From: HGM11416 sp045596285
Lineage (GTDB): Bacteria; Bacillota; Clostridia; Christensenellales; Borkfalkiaceae
Assembly (NCBI GenBank): GCA_045596285.1
Contig: JAZOCA010000025.1
Location: forward strand, 1-64,000
Reading direction: 5' to 3'
DNA: 64,000 nucleotides
The first letter of the stretch is position 1. Each line of letters opens with the position of its first letter. The translations under genes were made by a program, and so were the position numbers. The notes under the pieces are model-generated. The model was not told where the DNA came from and did no database searches. It was given only the letters and a program-made list of their open reading frames with translations. This document shows positions 27,813-37,068 of this stretch, in pieces.

Positions 27813-29033
27813 TTAGTCGACTCGAATAAAAAATCCTTCAAAATTACTTCCGCTTTTAATTTCATAGTAGTTTTTTTCACCGGCTTGGTCTTGAATATAA
27901 AACAATTCTTCGGTTAATACGTAAATGGTAAATCCGCCTATATCAATATAAAACGTCGGCAAGTCTTCTGGTATAATTCCGTCATATTCCACGAATTCAA
28001 AACAATTAACATCAGCAAATCCAAGTTTCTCGTTAGTTTGGCAAACGTAAACGTCGTAATATTCTTGCGAAATAAAAGTATAAGATTCAAAAGATGCTAA
28101 TTCCTTATTAAAATCTGGCGCGTTTTTTACCATCCAAACCTGTTCGTTACTATCAATATAATAATTATCTTTAAACTCATGAGCGTAAACGTAAAAATTA
28201 TAGGCATCATTCTTTAATTCCACAGTGGTTACGGTTTGATATTCAGTAGGAATATAATCGCGAACATAACGCGCTTTCGTGTTGTAAAGTTCATCAATAA
28301 GTGTGGCTATAACATCTTTATCGCTATATGTATAGCATTTTTTATAGGGCAAGTTATCGCTTTCGTTAAAGGAAGAAAAACGAATTGAAGTAACGCCGTC
28401 TACGTTTGAATTTCGCATTACGTCCTTTAGCGTAGTGGGGTAATAAAAACTACCCGGCGTTTTAAAATATACGCAATAGCGATAAACTTCGCCACCGCGC
28501 CCCGGCATACCGCTTTGTGTTCCCTTTTTATCTTTCCAACCGATCACGCGTAAAAACTCTTTATCCTCTTCTACCTTATAAGTGAAACGCGCAACGAATT
28601 CCCCACGCGAAACTTGAGTAATTTCCGTAACTGAATATTCGTGATTTGAATACGAATAGGAATGCTCTTCGTTTGTTAATAATATTTCGCTTAAGCCCTT
28701 ATTCCCTTCTACGCTTATATAATATTCTACCGTTACGGTAGCGCCGTATTCGCTTTCTACAACGTAATTTAAATAAAGTGGTGCAGCCGAATTATTTTGC
28801 CTTATTTTTGCACCCTTTCTACCGCTGGTTTTTTTATATTGCCTATTAAGTTCTTCAAGTTCCGAATACTCTTGACCAACAATTTCTTGCCCGATTTCAT
28901 CATACACGCGTATTTGATTTATCACTATAGGCAAATCCCCTTTACACGAATACCCCATAATCCAAATTAAGGAACAACCGCTAAAAGAAAACACCATTAT
29001 AATAGTTAGTAAAAATATTAAAATTCTTTTCAT
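27813..29033 (-). CDS. Hypothetical lipoprotein, 406 aa
   Basis: A type II signal peptide with lipobox FSGC (Cys20) predicts membrane anchoring on the outer face. The mature part is beta-rich with many Tyr and acidic residues and shows no domain I recognise. Its 3' end abuts the 18-bp palindrome. It is preceded by the small membrane protein gene in the same orientation, with a dispersed element in the 43-bp gap. Confidence 0.75.
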   Translation of the reverse strand: MKRILIFLLTIIMVFSFSGCSLIWIMGYSCKGDLPIVINQIRVYDEIGQEIVGQEYSELEELNRQYKKTSGRKGAKIRQNNSAAPLYLNYVVESEYGATVTVEYYISVEGNKGLSEILLTNEEHSYSYSNHEYSVTEITQVSRGEFVARFTYKVEEDKEFLRVIGWKDKKGTQSGMPGRGGEVYRYCVYFKTPGSFYYPTTLKDVMRNSNVDGVTSIRFSSFNESDNLPYKKCYTYSDKDVIATLIDELYNTKARYVRDYIPTEYQTVTTVELKNDAYNFYVYAHEFKDNYYIDSNEQVWMVKNAPDFNKELASFESYTFISQEYYDVYVCQTNEKLGFADVNCFEFVEYDGIIPEDLPTFYIDIGGFTIYVLTEELFYIQDQAGEKNYYEIKSGSNFEGFFIRVD

Positions 29034-29052
29034 AAAACTCCCCTTTTTTATT

Positions 29053-29078
29053 GTTTATCGCGCTATAGGCGCACTTTT
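29053..29078 (-). repeat. Dispersed CTATA/CGATTAA element, copy 6
   Basis: Plus strand GTTTATCGCGCTATAGG then CGCACTTTT. It fills most of the gap between two minus-strand genes and touches the stop codon of the 111-aa gene. Confidence 0.85.
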
Positions 29079-29412
29079 AAAAGGATATAAAGTAACATGC
29101 AAACCAGCTTAGTAAATTGCAAACAAGCGAAACTATGATACCCTTTAACCATTTTTTACATAAAAAACCATACGCAAAACCTTCTATAAAAACAACCGCT
29201 ATTTCAAAACAAACAAGCAGTAAATGGTAATATTGCCAAAAATAATGCAAGGTTAAATTCATGGTAAGGTTCGTAACAGCGTTTAAAAGTATACAAATAA
29301 AATAAATTTTAAAGCCCTTTTGCCGTTGTATAAGCAAAGCTAAAAGTTCAACCGTGATAGTAAGCGCAAGAGCCTTTAAAAGGGGTGGTGAAAAAATAAC
29401 TTGTAAATCCAT
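29077..29412 (-). CDS. Small membrane protein, 111 aa
   Basis: Four hydrophobic segments can be seen (about 10-25, 33-50, 58-80 and 88-110), so it is an integral membrane protein, with no family I recognise. The N-terminus MDLQVIFSPPLLKALALTIT has no lipobox. A ribosome binding site GGGGG precedes the ATG at 29412. Possibly cotranscribed with the lipoprotein downstream. Confidence 0.65.
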   Translation of the reverse strand: MDLQVIFSPPLLKALALTITVELLALLIQRQKGFKIYFICILLNAVTNLTMNLTLHYFWQYYHLLLVCFEIAVVFIEGFAYGFLCKKWLKGIIVSLVCNLLSWFACYFISF

Positions 29413-29617
29413 CTTTTTTACCCCCTTTGCTAACGTCTTTATTATACCAGAATTTTATCTATTGTCAATACCCTTCATATATTATACAACTAAAAATAAA
29501 AAATTCCTAAAATCAAAGGGGGCGAAACAACAAGAATTTATAAAAAATAAGAGGATAAAACAAGAAATAATTGATTATTTATGTAATAAACGCCATTAAA
29601 CTAAAACCTAAAATATA

Positions 29618-29655
29618 AAAAACGCTACTTCCTTAAAATAAAGAGTAGCGTTTTT
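29618..29655 (-). terminator. Terminator of the CotH gene
   Basis: AAAAACGCTACT (29618-29629) pairs with AGTAGCGTTTTT (29644-29655), 13 bp after the CotH-type stop codon. A/T runs on both sides. Confidence 0.85.
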
Positions 29656-29667
29656 AACTGACCTAAA

Positions 29668-31308
29668 TCACAAAGCCTTTTCTGCGGTTTGGCGTTTAAT
29701 TTCCATATAATCTTTAGTAGAAATATTTTTATTAGTAGAAGAGTATTCGTTTTTTGACGCCCCGCCGTCGCTAAAGAAAAATCTATCAACGCTAATTCTA
29801 TCGCGTATATAAGCGCAAATATTGTTAGAAGGCATTGCCAGCGCCTGATAGTTTTCTTTATAGTTTAAATAATATCCTTCAAAATTAGTGTAATAAAACC
29901 ATTCGCTTTGTAAAACTTCACGCAGTTTTTGTGCGTAAATCGACCTATAGGCAAACTTTTGTGCATTTAATATCGTCTTTAAGTATAGCGGATTACTAAC
30001 GCTTCCGTTAGGAGTAGTAGTAGAAAAAGGTGCTTCGTAAATCATTCCGTTAGAAGATGGATTCCAGTCTTGATTGATACCCAAACATCTATCGTAATCG
30101 TAAGGGATTAAATAAGATTTTCCTTGCGGAGTGAAATACAAATAAAAATTATTACAGTTATTTCTTATACAATCGGGGTTACCCATTAAATAGTTAACCG
30201 CTTCGAACCGAGCAAAATAATCCATATCTACAACTTCTTCCAAAGCGGACTCGAAGTCTGTTGCATTGACGCTTTTTGATAAAACGGATATAAAATTTTT
30301 AAAATCTTTATTGTGTTTATATTCAGGATCGCTTCTATCGTTATTCGTTTTTAGGGTGTAAGCAAATCTTTGCGTGGGTGTTTCTACCCCGTAATTAGTA
30401 GCGCTTGTAAAATCTGCTTTATAAGTGCACTTATATAAATCTCCGCCCTTGGTATCGCTACCAAAATTTCTTTCAATAAAGGATTTATCTATAGTTTCGT
30501 ACAGTCCGCCAACACCCATATTTTCCATAGTGCCGTTTTGCAAGAGATTTAAATTAGCCAAAGTGATATGCGGTGCTAATATTCCAAAAGCAGAAAAGGT
30601 TTTATTTGCGTATATTTCGCGAATATAACTGTTATCGTAATTTTTATTCCACTTATAATAGAACTTTTCCATCGTTGCAAAAGAACGATTTTTGCGTGCT
30701 TTTCTGGCATCTTTATCACTCCATTCGTGATAAATTTCCTGCCCCCAACTGCCCGCTTCATATTCTTCCCCATCAAAGGTTTCCGAAAGAGAAAATCTAA
30801 AATGAACAAAATCAAAAATATTTCCGTTTTCGTTGCAAAATTCACGCCTTGAAGTATTACCGCGCATTCTAATGCCAACTTCTTCGTAATAATACTCTTT
30901 ACCGTTTACGGTTATCGTTAAATTACACTTTCTATAAGTATCCGCCTTATAGGTATTACCGTTGCGATAATCGTCGTACGCTTCATCTATTTTACTTAGT
31001 TCGTAAGGAGCAATATCAACGTATAAGCCGATTTTTACCTCCGAATCCCAAAGACTATAATAAAGTTCCTTTTCTTCGGCAGAATAATCGCTATAAAAAT
31101 CTTCGTTTAAAGCGCTATACTCATCACCGAAAAATGCGCTTTCGTCATTTTGAGTTTGGTCATTATCTTTAACGCTGGAATCGACTGCCTCTTCGTCAAT
31201 TGAACTTGAAGAGTTTTGTGTGATTTGTTCTTCACTGCTATTTTTAGCGCAACCGATACCCCCTGCGATAATTAGCAAAGATAAAATTAAACAAAATAAT
31301 TTCTTCAT
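29668..31308 (-). CDS. CotH kinase family lipoprotein
   Basis: 546 residues. Signal peptide with lipobox GIGC (Cys20), then a low-complexity Ser/Glu/Asp linker. The CotH domain has RMRGNTSRR, NKTFSAFGI, GVGGLYETIDKSFIERNFG and the metal-binding YDYDRCLGINQDW. CotH of Bacillus phosphorylates spore coat proteins; extracellular lipoprotein members are common in gut Clostridia and often cohesin- or LRR-linked, with unknown substrates. Same orientation as the GNAT gene upstream. Confidence 0.88.
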   Translation of the reverse strand: MKKLFCLILSLLIIAGGIGCAKNSSEEQITQNSSSSIDEEAVDSSVKDNDQTQNDESAFFGDEYSALNEDFYSDYSAEEKELYYSLWDSEVKIGLYVDIAPYELSKIDEAYDDYRNGNTYKADTYRKCNLTITVNGKEYYYEEVGIRMRGNTSRREFCNENGNIFDFVHFRFSLSETFDGEEYEAGSWGQEIYHEWSDKDARKARKNRSFATMEKFYYKWNKNYDNSYIREIYANKTFSAFGILAPHITLANLNLLQNGTMENMGVGGLYETIDKSFIERNFGSDTKGGDLYKCTYKADFTSATNYGVETPTQRFAYTLKTNNDRSDPEYKHNKDFKNFISVLSKSVNATDFESALEEVVDMDYFARFEAVNYLMGNPDCIRNNCNNFYLYFTPQGKSYLIPYDYDRCLGINQDWNPSSNGMIYEAPFSTTTPNGSVSNPLYLKTILNAQKFAYRSIYAQKLREVLQSEWFYYTNFEGYYLNYKENYQALAMPSNNICAYIRDRISVDRFFFSDGGASKNEYSSTNKNISTKDYMEIKRQTAEKAL

Positions 31309-31356
31309 ACCCTACCTATTTCTTTCCCTGATTTTTATTTTACTGCGTTATACCGC

Positions 31357-31384
31357 GTTAATCGCGCTATAGGGCAACTTTTTT
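31357..31384 (-). repeat. Dispersed CTATA/CGATTAA element, copy 7
   Basis: Plus strand GTTAATCGCGCTATAGGG then CAACTTTTTT, in the gap between the GNAT and CotH genes and overlapping the GNAT stop. A nearby TACTGCGTTATACCGCG extends the symmetry. Confidence 0.85.
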
Positions 31385-31832
31385 ATTTATGGATATACAT
31401 TCTTGTCATATTTGGTTCGCCGTCGCCTTGAACCATACACAAAAATTCCCAACCGTATCTTTCGTAAAAGCCAACGTGATCGGTAACCAAATACACGGGT
31501 GAAATACCCTTTGCTTTTAAATCGTTAACCGCCATATTAAGTAGCGCGCCGGCAATACCCTTTTTGCGATGTTTTTCTTCGGTGTAAACGGCGCACACGT
31601 TGGGAGTAAGATCCTTTCTATCATGAAAATCGTTTTCGATAACACCTAATCCGCCAACGATATCGTCGCCATGCATACATATATACCAACCGTATTCCGT
31701 TTGATTGCTTATGTATGCCTGAATGCAATCTAAATAGGCTTGCACGGGCACACCCCATTTACTGTTAAACCATTTTGCCACGCAAAGCGCAAGTTCGGGT
31801 TTTTGTTTTAAAGTTATAAACGCGTAGTCCAT
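31383..31832 (-). CDS. GNAT family N-acetyltransferase
   Basis: 149 residues with the acetyl-CoA-binding pattern VCAVYTEEKHRKKGIAGALL (motif A, R-x-x-G-I-A) and the C-terminal GFYERYGWEFLC typical of GNAT motif B. Start at 31832 is set by AAGGAG seven bases ahead. The acetyl acceptor is unknown. First gene after the promoter at 31965-31993. Confidence 0.9.
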   Translation of the reverse strand: MDYAFITLKQKPELALCVAKWFNSKWGVPVQAYLDCIQAYISNQTEYGWYICMHGDDIVGGLGVIENDFHDRKDLTPNVCAVYTEEKHRKKGIAGALLNMAVNDLKAKGISPVYLVTDHVGFYERYGWEFLCMVQGDGEPNMTRMYIHK

Positions 31833-31964
31833 CACCTTTACTCCTTAACGTCATTATTTTTTAAATGGCTATCTAATAAAAAATACTAAAAAACAAGTGT
31901 CTTTTAACAAATCAACTGTTATGATATCGCCTAAAATTTTGAACTTTTATAAAACAATACTATA

Positions 31965-31993
31965 ATTGTACTATTCTTTTTAATTTTTGTCAA
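31965..31993 (-). promoter_or_regulatory. Sigma-A promoter of the GNAT/CotH unit
   Basis: Minus strand TTGACA, 17 bp, TACAAT, with a leader of about 125 nt. Confidence 0.8.
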
Positions 31994-32050
31994 CCCCTAT
32001 TCTTATTATTCCTTTTACCTATTGTGCATTTTAAATTACACTTTTTTTAT

Positions 32051-32078
32051 AAAAAAAGCACCTGCATAAACAGGTGCT
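32051..32078 (-). terminator. Terminator of rplM-rpsI
   Basis: AGCACCTG (32058-32065) pairs with CAGGTGCT (32071-32078) and is followed on the minus strand by seven T. Confidence 0.9.
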
Positions 32079-32106
32079 GATTTTGTAAATTTGAAAAGAT
32101 AAGAAA

Positions 32107-32517
32107 TTATCTCTTTGAGAATTGAGGTGCTCTACGAGCTTTCTTAAGACCGGGTTTCTTTCTTTCTTTCATTCTGGGATCTCTGGTTAAGTAACCTTCT
32201 TTCTTAAGAGCAGAACGAAGTTCAGGTTCAGCAACTATAAGCGCTCTTGAAATACCGTGACGGATAGCGCCTGCTTGACCGGTGAAACCACCGCCGTTTA
32301 CGTTTACGAATACGTCGTAAGCAGCTTCCTTACCCGTTAAAACAAGGGGTTGACGGATAACTAACTTTAAAGTACCTAAATCGCAGTATTCATCTATAGT
32401 TCTGCCGTTGATGATAATGTTACCTGTTCCGCCGGGGATGAGTCTAACTCTTGCAACAGCTTTTTTTCTTCTGCCGGTTCCCCAATATTGAACCTTTTTC
32501 TTTGCAGTTTTAGCCAT
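32107..32517 (-). CDS. rpsI: 30S ribosomal protein S9
   Basis: 136 residues. GTGRRKKAVARVRL at the start, GGGFTGQAGAIRHGISRAL in the middle and the C-terminal QFSKR tail that reaches the P-site tRNA are all standard. It follows rplM by 16 bp. Confidence 0.98.
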   Translation of the reverse strand: MAKTAKKKVQYWGTGRRKKAVARVRLIPGGTGNIIINGRTIDEYCDLGTLKLVIRQPLVLTGKEAAYDVFVNVNGGGFTGQAGAIRHGISRALIVAEPELRSALKKEGYLTRDPRMKERKKPGLKKARRAPQFSKR

Positions 32518-32533
32518 TTCTTTTTACCTCCCT

Positions 32534-32968
32534 TTAGCCTTCAATGGTAAGCACTTCGGGTTTTTGAGCAACGTGATCGTGCTGTTCACCCTTAAATACT
32601 CTTAACTTCTTAAGCATTTGTTTACCGAGTTTGTTTTTGGGAAGCATACCCTTAACAGCTTCGAAAACAACAACGTCTGATTTGTTTGCCATCATAGTTT
32701 TATAGGGGATTTGTTTAAGACCACCAACGTAACCGGTGTGATAGGTGTACATCTTGTCTTCTAATTTATTACCCGTTAAAACAACTTTGTCTGTATTGAT
32801 TACGATAACGTAGTCTCCCATATCTACGTTGGGAGTGAACGTGGGTTTGTGTTTACCTCTGATAACGCTTGCAACTTGTGAAGCAAGACGACCAAGAGTT
32901 ACGCCCGCAGCGTCAACAACATACCACTTTACTTCTGCCTTGCCCGGCTTTTCCATAAAGGTATTCAT
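32534..32968 (-). CDS. rplM: 50S ribosomal protein L13
   Basis: 144 residues. WYVVDAAGVTLGRLASQVAS, GDYVIVINTDKVVLTGNKLEDK and GMLPKNKLGKQMLKKLRVF identify L13. First gene of the rplM-rpsI pair, with AGGAGA ahead of the ATG. Confidence 0.98.
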   Translation of the reverse strand: MNTFMEKPGKAEVKWYVVDAAGVTLGRLASQVASVIRGKHKPTFTPNVDMGDYVIVINTDKVVLTGNKLEDKMYTYHTGYVGGLKQIPYKTMMANKSDVVVFEAVKGMLPKNKLGKQMLKKLRVFKGEQHDHVAQKPEVLTIEG

Positions 32969-33162
32969 TCTAAATGTCTCCTGAAAATTTTAAATTTTAA
33001 TTTTGTGTTTGCTCGCTTAAATTCAAGGTTATATCCACACGAAAAAAACCTTTTTATTTTAACGAATGGCGTTTTAGCGCCCATATATTAAAAAGAAAAA
33101 TCTTCCGAAAAAGAGGGGCTAGTTCCCTTTCATCAATTTCTCCAGATAATCATAGCCTATAT

Positions 33163-33191
33163 ATTTTATCGAACTTTCAAAGTATAGTCAA
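33163..33191 (-). promoter_or_regulatory. Sigma-A promoter of rplM-rpsI
   Basis: Minus strand TTGACT, 17 bp, TAAAAT. A leader of about 190 nt follows, which includes a GGGCGCTAAAACGCC hairpin; it may be an L13-type autoregulatory leader, which cannot be decided by eye. Confidence 0.8.
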
Positions 33192-33218
33192 GCGTTTTTA
33201 GGCGGTTTTTTGCACTTT

Positions 33219-33977
33219 TTAATAAATTTTAGGGAATTTTACCCCTTTATAATAAACTTTTTTGAGCATAAGCCCTTTTGCGGGCATAGTTTTACCCGCA
33301 TCTAAGCGCGATTTGCCTTCTATAATATCTTTCACCTTTTCGGGTGCAAATCTACCTTCGCCAACGTAAAGCAAAGTTCCGGCGATAGTTCTTACCATAT
33401 TATATAGAAAGCCGTTACCGCAAACTTCTAAAGTAATTAAGTTGTTTTTCTTTTTAACTTTGCAGTAATACACAGTTCTAACCGTATCTTTTACCGAACT
33501 GTTAGAAGCCAAAAAACATTTAAAATCGTGCGTGCCTTCGATATATTTTGCGCCCGCTTGCATTTTATCTACGTCCACTTTACCTACTATTCTTTGCGCG
33601 TAATCATCCGTTAAAGGTAAATTTACTTCGCTTTGGTAAAAGGTGTATACGTAAGTTTTTTTCTTCGCCGAAAAGCGCGAATGAAAATCATCTTTTGCCT
33701 GCATACTGAATAAAACTTGCACGTCGCTTGGTAAAAGACCGTTTAAAGCGCAAGCAAACTTTTGGGGTGGAATGGTGCTTTGGGTATCAAAATGCGCAAC
33801 TTGGCAAAGGGCGTGCACTCCGCTATCCGTTCTACCGCTTCCCTGCACAGAAATATTTTCACCCGTGAGTTTTTTAAGCGCATCTTCTAAAGTTTGTTGC
33901 ACGGTTCTTCCGTTGGGCTGGATTTGCCAACCGCAAAAATCTTTACCGTTATATTGTATTCCTAAAATCACTCTCAT
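33219..33977 (-). CDS. truA: tRNA pseudouridine synthase A
   Basis: 252 residues. The catalytic Asp lies in GSGRTDSGVHAL, with DFKCFLASNS and VCGNGFLYNMVRTIAGTLLYVGEGR as further TruA motifs. It modifies U38-U40 in the tRNA anticodon arm. It overlaps the ecfT stop by 4 bp; the ecfA1-ecfA2-ecfT-truA order is the usual Firmicutes one. Confidence 0.97.
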   Translation of the reverse strand: MRVILGIQYNGKDFCGWQIQPNGRTVQQTLEDALKKLTGENISVQGSGRTDSGVHALCQVAHFDTQSTIPPQKFACALNGLLPSDVQVLFSMQAKDDFHSRFSAKKKTYVYTFYQSEVNLPLTDDYAQRIVGKVDVDKMQAGAKYIEGTHDFKCFLASNSSVKDTVRTVYYCKVKKKNNLITLEVCGNGFLYNMVRTIAGTLLYVGEGRFAPEKVKDIIEGKSRLDAGKTMPAKGLMLKKVYYKGVKFPKIY

Positions 33978-34801
33978 AATATTTTGGAAAACACTCCGTT
34001 AAGATATATAACCGCGCCTATAAGAACGCCAAAAATCAAGGTCGCAATTAAATCGCGGTAAGATAGTTTCATTTTTTTGTAACGCGTTCTGCCTTTAGAC
34101 CCGCTGTAACATCTTGCATCCATAGCGTCGCCTAATTCTTCCGCACGCCTAAACGAACTAACGAGTAAGGGTATTAAAATAGGAATCATCGCTTTTGCGC
34201 GTTTTAATAAATTACCGCTTTCAAAATCTGCGCCACGCGCTTTTTGCGCGCACATAATTCTATCTGTTTCTTCTGCTAAGGTAGGAATAAAGCGAAGCGC
34301 AATACTCATAATCAGCGCGAGTTCATGCACGGGGAATTTTATAAGTTTAAGGGGGAAAAGCAAACTTTCAAGCCCGTCCGTTAGTTCTACAGGGGTTGTG
34401 GTTAAGGTTAAAATCGAACTGCCCATAACTAAAATTGAAAGGCGCAACGCCATAAAAAGGGCAAAATTAACTGATGCGTCCGTAAGGGTTATAAAGTCGC
34501 CTACTTTCCAGTAAACAACGTTGTATTCACCGCCGTAGAAAAATAAATTTAACACTACCGTAAAGAGTATTAAAAACAAAATACCCTTTATGCTTTTTAA
34601 TACTTTTAAAATCGGCACGCGCGAAAAGGCTACTGCAAGCACCAAAAAAATTCCGCAAGCCAAAAAGCCCCAGAAATTTTTAACGGTGAACACCGCCACG
34701 AAGTATGCAATTAAAAGCAGTATTTTAATTCGTGAATCCATTTTATGCACAAAAGATTCCGTTTGGTAATACTGCCCGAACGATATGTTGTTTTTTAGCA
34801 T
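33974..34801 (-). CDS. ecfT: ECF transporter transmembrane subunit EcfT
   Basis: 275 residues, about five membrane segments, with the coupling motif ARGADFESG in the expected place and a second Ala-Arg motif at DARCYSG. EcfT joins the two ATPases to exchangeable substrate-binding S subunits such as the ThiT encoded at 52 kb. The start at 34801 has AAAGG almost adjacent, so initiation may be weak. Confidence 0.95.
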   Translation of the reverse strand: MLKNNISFGQYYQTESFVHKMDSRIKILLLIAYFVAVFTVKNFWGFLACGIFLVLAVAFSRVPILKVLKSIKGILFLILFTVVLNLFFYGGEYNVVYWKVGDFITLTDASVNFALFMALRLSILVMGSSILTLTTTPVELTDGLESLLFPLKLIKFPVHELALIMSIALRFIPTLAEETDRIMCAQKARGADFESGNLLKRAKAMIPILIPLLVSSFRRAEELGDAMDARCYSGSKGRTRYKKMKLSYRDLIATLIFGVLIGAVIYLNGVFSKIL

Positions 34802-34823
34802 GCCTTTTGTTTAAGTTATAGGC

Positions 34824-34848
34824 GATAATCGCCTTATAGCCCTACTTT
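34824..34848 (-). repeat. Dispersed CTATA/CGATTAA element, copy 8
   Basis: Plus strand GATAATCGCCTTATAGCC then CTACTTT, in the 64-bp gap between ecfA2 and ecfT. An additional TTATAGGCGATAATCGCC inverted repeat lies directly beside it. Confidence 0.8.
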
Positions 34849-34865
34849 ATCCTTTTATTTTTAAG

Positions 34866-35735
34866 TTATTGTTTAATTTTTTTATACTCTTGCGCCACGG
34901 AATTAACGAAATCATCCATATCGAAAGATTTTAAATCTACGTCAACCCCATTTTTTAAAAGCGCCATTTTTAATTTAGAAAGAAGCGGCTTAGAAAGATT
35001 TTCTTGTAATTCGGTATCGCAAAACACTTCTTCCGGCGTGCCTGTTTTTATTATAGTTCCACCGCTCATAACGGCAATACGCGAACAGTTTTCACACACT
35101 TCATCCATATCGTGCGAAACGATAATAACCGTTCTTTTACCGTCCATTAATGAATGAAGCAGTTGCATAAGTTCCCTTTTACCTTGAGGATCTAAGCCCG
35201 CAACGGGTTCATCTAAAACCAAAATTTCGGGGTTAGTAACCAAAACTCCAGCGATTGCAACCCTGCGCTTTTGCCCGCCGGATAAATCGAAAGGCGATTT
35301 ATCTTTGATTTCGAAATAGTTTAGCCCAACGAGTTCTATTGCAGTTTTAACTTTAACGGCTGTTTCTTCCGCGCTAAGTTCAGGAAAAAAATTTCTAACG
35401 CCAAAAGCCACGTCTTCAAACACCGTTTCTGCAAAAAGTTGGTATTCGGGGTACTGAAAAACCATTCCTACCTTACTTCTTAAACTCTTTAGGTTCTTTT
35501 TATAATCTTTATTCTTTGTAGAAAGATCGTATTCGCCTATTAAAAGTTCCCCTTCCTGTAAGGGAATTAGCGCGTTAAGATGTTGAATAAAAGTGCTTTT
35601 TCCGCTACCCGTATGCCCTATTATGCCAAAAAACTCCCCTTCTTCTACTGTAAGGTTAATATTTTGGTTTGCATATACGGTATTTTTCTTGCTTGGAGAA
35701 TACGAAAAACTTAAGCCTTTGCAAAGGATTCGCAT
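34866..35735 (-). CDS. ecfA2: ECF transporter ATPase EcfA2
   Basis: 289 residues. Walker A GHTGSGKST, signature DLSGGQKRRVAIAG, Walker B EILVLDEPVAGLDP, switch His in IIVSHDMDE. Powers vitamin uptake with EcfA1 and EcfT. The start at 35735 lies inside the end of ecfA1 (25-bp overlap) and has GGAGGTG ahead of it. Confidence 0.96.
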   Translation of the reverse strand: MRILCKGLSFSYSPSKKNTVYANQNINLTVEEGEFFGIIGHTGSGKSTFIQHLNALIPLQEGELLIGEYDLSTKNKDYKKNLKSLRSKVGMVFQYPEYQLFAETVFEDVAFGVRNFFPELSAEETAVKVKTAIELVGLNYFEIKDKSPFDLSGGQKRRVAIAGVLVTNPEILVLDEPVAGLDPQGKRELMQLLHSLMDGKRTVIIVSHDMDEVCENCSRIAVMSGGTIIKTGTPEEVFCDTELQENLSKPLLSKLKMALLKNGVDVDLKSFDMDDFVNSVAQEYKKIKQ

Positions 35736-36547
35736 AATAGCACCTCCAACTCTTTATCGGTAAAACATCTTGCGTTGCAAGGTATAACCCCACGCTCTTT
35801 CAAGCGATTTGCTATATAGGTTGCGCGTGGCAAGCATAGCCCGCAATCTTGAAGATCTTTTTCGCGAGAAAAAACTTCTTCAGCACTACCTTCAAAAGCA
35901 ATTTTTCCGCCCTTCATAACGATAACGCGATCTGCTTCAAAAGCTTCTTCCATATAGTGCGTAACAGTTATTACCGTTATGCCTTTTTCTTTATTAAGTG
36001 CCCGTATAACTTCGTTAACTTCACTTCTGCCCCTTGGATCGAGCATTGAAGTGGCTTCATCTAATATCAAAATTTTAGGGCTAATTGCAAGCACTCCGGC
36101 AATAGCAACCCTTTGTTTTTGCCCGCCAGAAAGTTGTGTTGCAGGTCTGTTTCTAAACTGCTCTGTTTGAGTAGCTTTTAAAGCAAACTCTATTCTATTT
36201 TTTATTTCTTCCCTACTAAGCCCTATGTTTTCTGGGCCAAAAGCCACGTCGTCTTCAACTATAGTTGCAACCATCTGGTTATCTGGATTTTGAAACACCA
36301 TTCCCACTTGCTTGCGTATTTCAAACAAAGCCTTTTTATTTAAAGTGCTTTTTCCAAAAACTTCAACGCTTCCGCTTTTAGGCGTAAGAAGCCCGTTTAT
36401 AAGTTTTGCAACCGTGCTTTTACCGCTACCGTTTCTACCAACGATTGCAATATATTCCCCTTCGTTTACTTGCAAAGAAAGATCGTTTACCGCGTAAAGC
36501 CCCTCTTCGTAAGCAAACGTTAGATTTTCTATTTTTATCGCTTGCAT
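35711..36547 (-). CDS. ecfA1: ECF transporter ATPase EcfA1
   Basis: 278 residues. Walker A GRNGSGKST, signature QLSGGQKQRVAIAG, Walker B ILILDEATSMLDP, His in ITVTHYMEE. Start at 36547 fixed by AAGGAG nine bases ahead. First gene of the ecfA1-ecfA2-ecfT-truA unit. Confidence 0.96.
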   Translation of the reverse strand: MQAIKIENLTFAYEEGLYAVNDLSLQVNEGEYIAIVGRNGSGKSTVAKLINGLLTPKSGSVEVFGKSTLNKKALFEIRKQVGMVFQNPDNQMVATIVEDDVAFGPENIGLSREEIKNRIEFALKATQTEQFRNRPATQLSGGQKQRVAIAGVLAISPKILILDEATSMLDPRGRSEVNEVIRALNKEKGITVITVTHYMEEAFEADRVIVMKGGKIAFEGSAEEVFSREKDLQDCGLCLPRATYIANRLKERGVIPCNARCFTDKELEVLLCESFAKA

Positions 36548-36622
36548 TATAAACTGCTCCTTAACCGTTTTTATAAGCAAAAAAATTTTTACCTTCGACT
36601 TTTATCATGCTTTCAATTTAAT

Positions 36623-36652
36623 ATTATACCATTTTTTTGCAATCTTTAGCAA
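36623..36652 (-). promoter_or_regulatory. Sigma-A promoter of the ecf operon
   Basis: Minus strand TTGCTA, 18 bp, TATAAT. Confidence 0.6.
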
Positions 36653-36752
36653 CTGTTTTTAATCACTAAAAGAAAAACCCTTTGATTGCTTGCTTTAATC
36701 GCAACAGTCGTTTCCACCATAAATAAACCATAGACCTGCAATATTTACCACC

Positions 36753-37034
36753 CTATAATAACAAAAGCGCAACCGCAGACCACAATCTACGCTTACGCTT
36801 TACGTTAATTTCATCTATTTTGTTTTTTAATTCAAGATATTCTATTTGTTCTGGTAAAACGCCTTCTAATATATCTGTTTGTGTTAATTGCTCGGCTTCC
36901 TCTAAAACCATATCAAAAGAAAAAGATTCTTCTGCTATAACCTTATCTTGAGTAGAATTTTTATAATTACTTAAAATAAAAAAACAAAGTACTATTAAAT
37001 TTATAATCAAACATCTATTTATCCATTTTGTCAT
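36753..37034 (-). CDS. Small membrane-associated protein, 93 aa
   Basis: One N-terminal hydrophobic segment (about 8-22, LIINLIVLCFFIL) without a lipobox, a central acidic region and a short hydrophobic C-terminus (WSAVALLLL). A good ribosome binding site (AAGGAGG) precedes the ATG. It follows the lipoprotein pair in the same direction by 34 bp. Function unknown. Confidence 0.6.
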   Translation of the reverse strand: MTKWINRCLIINLIVLCFFILSNYKNSTQDKVIAEESFSFDMVLEEAEQLTQTDILEGVLPEQIEYLELKNKIDEINVKRKRRLWSAVALLLL

Positions 37035-37068
37035 AAAATAAACCTCCTTAATTATTACTGTTTTTTCT

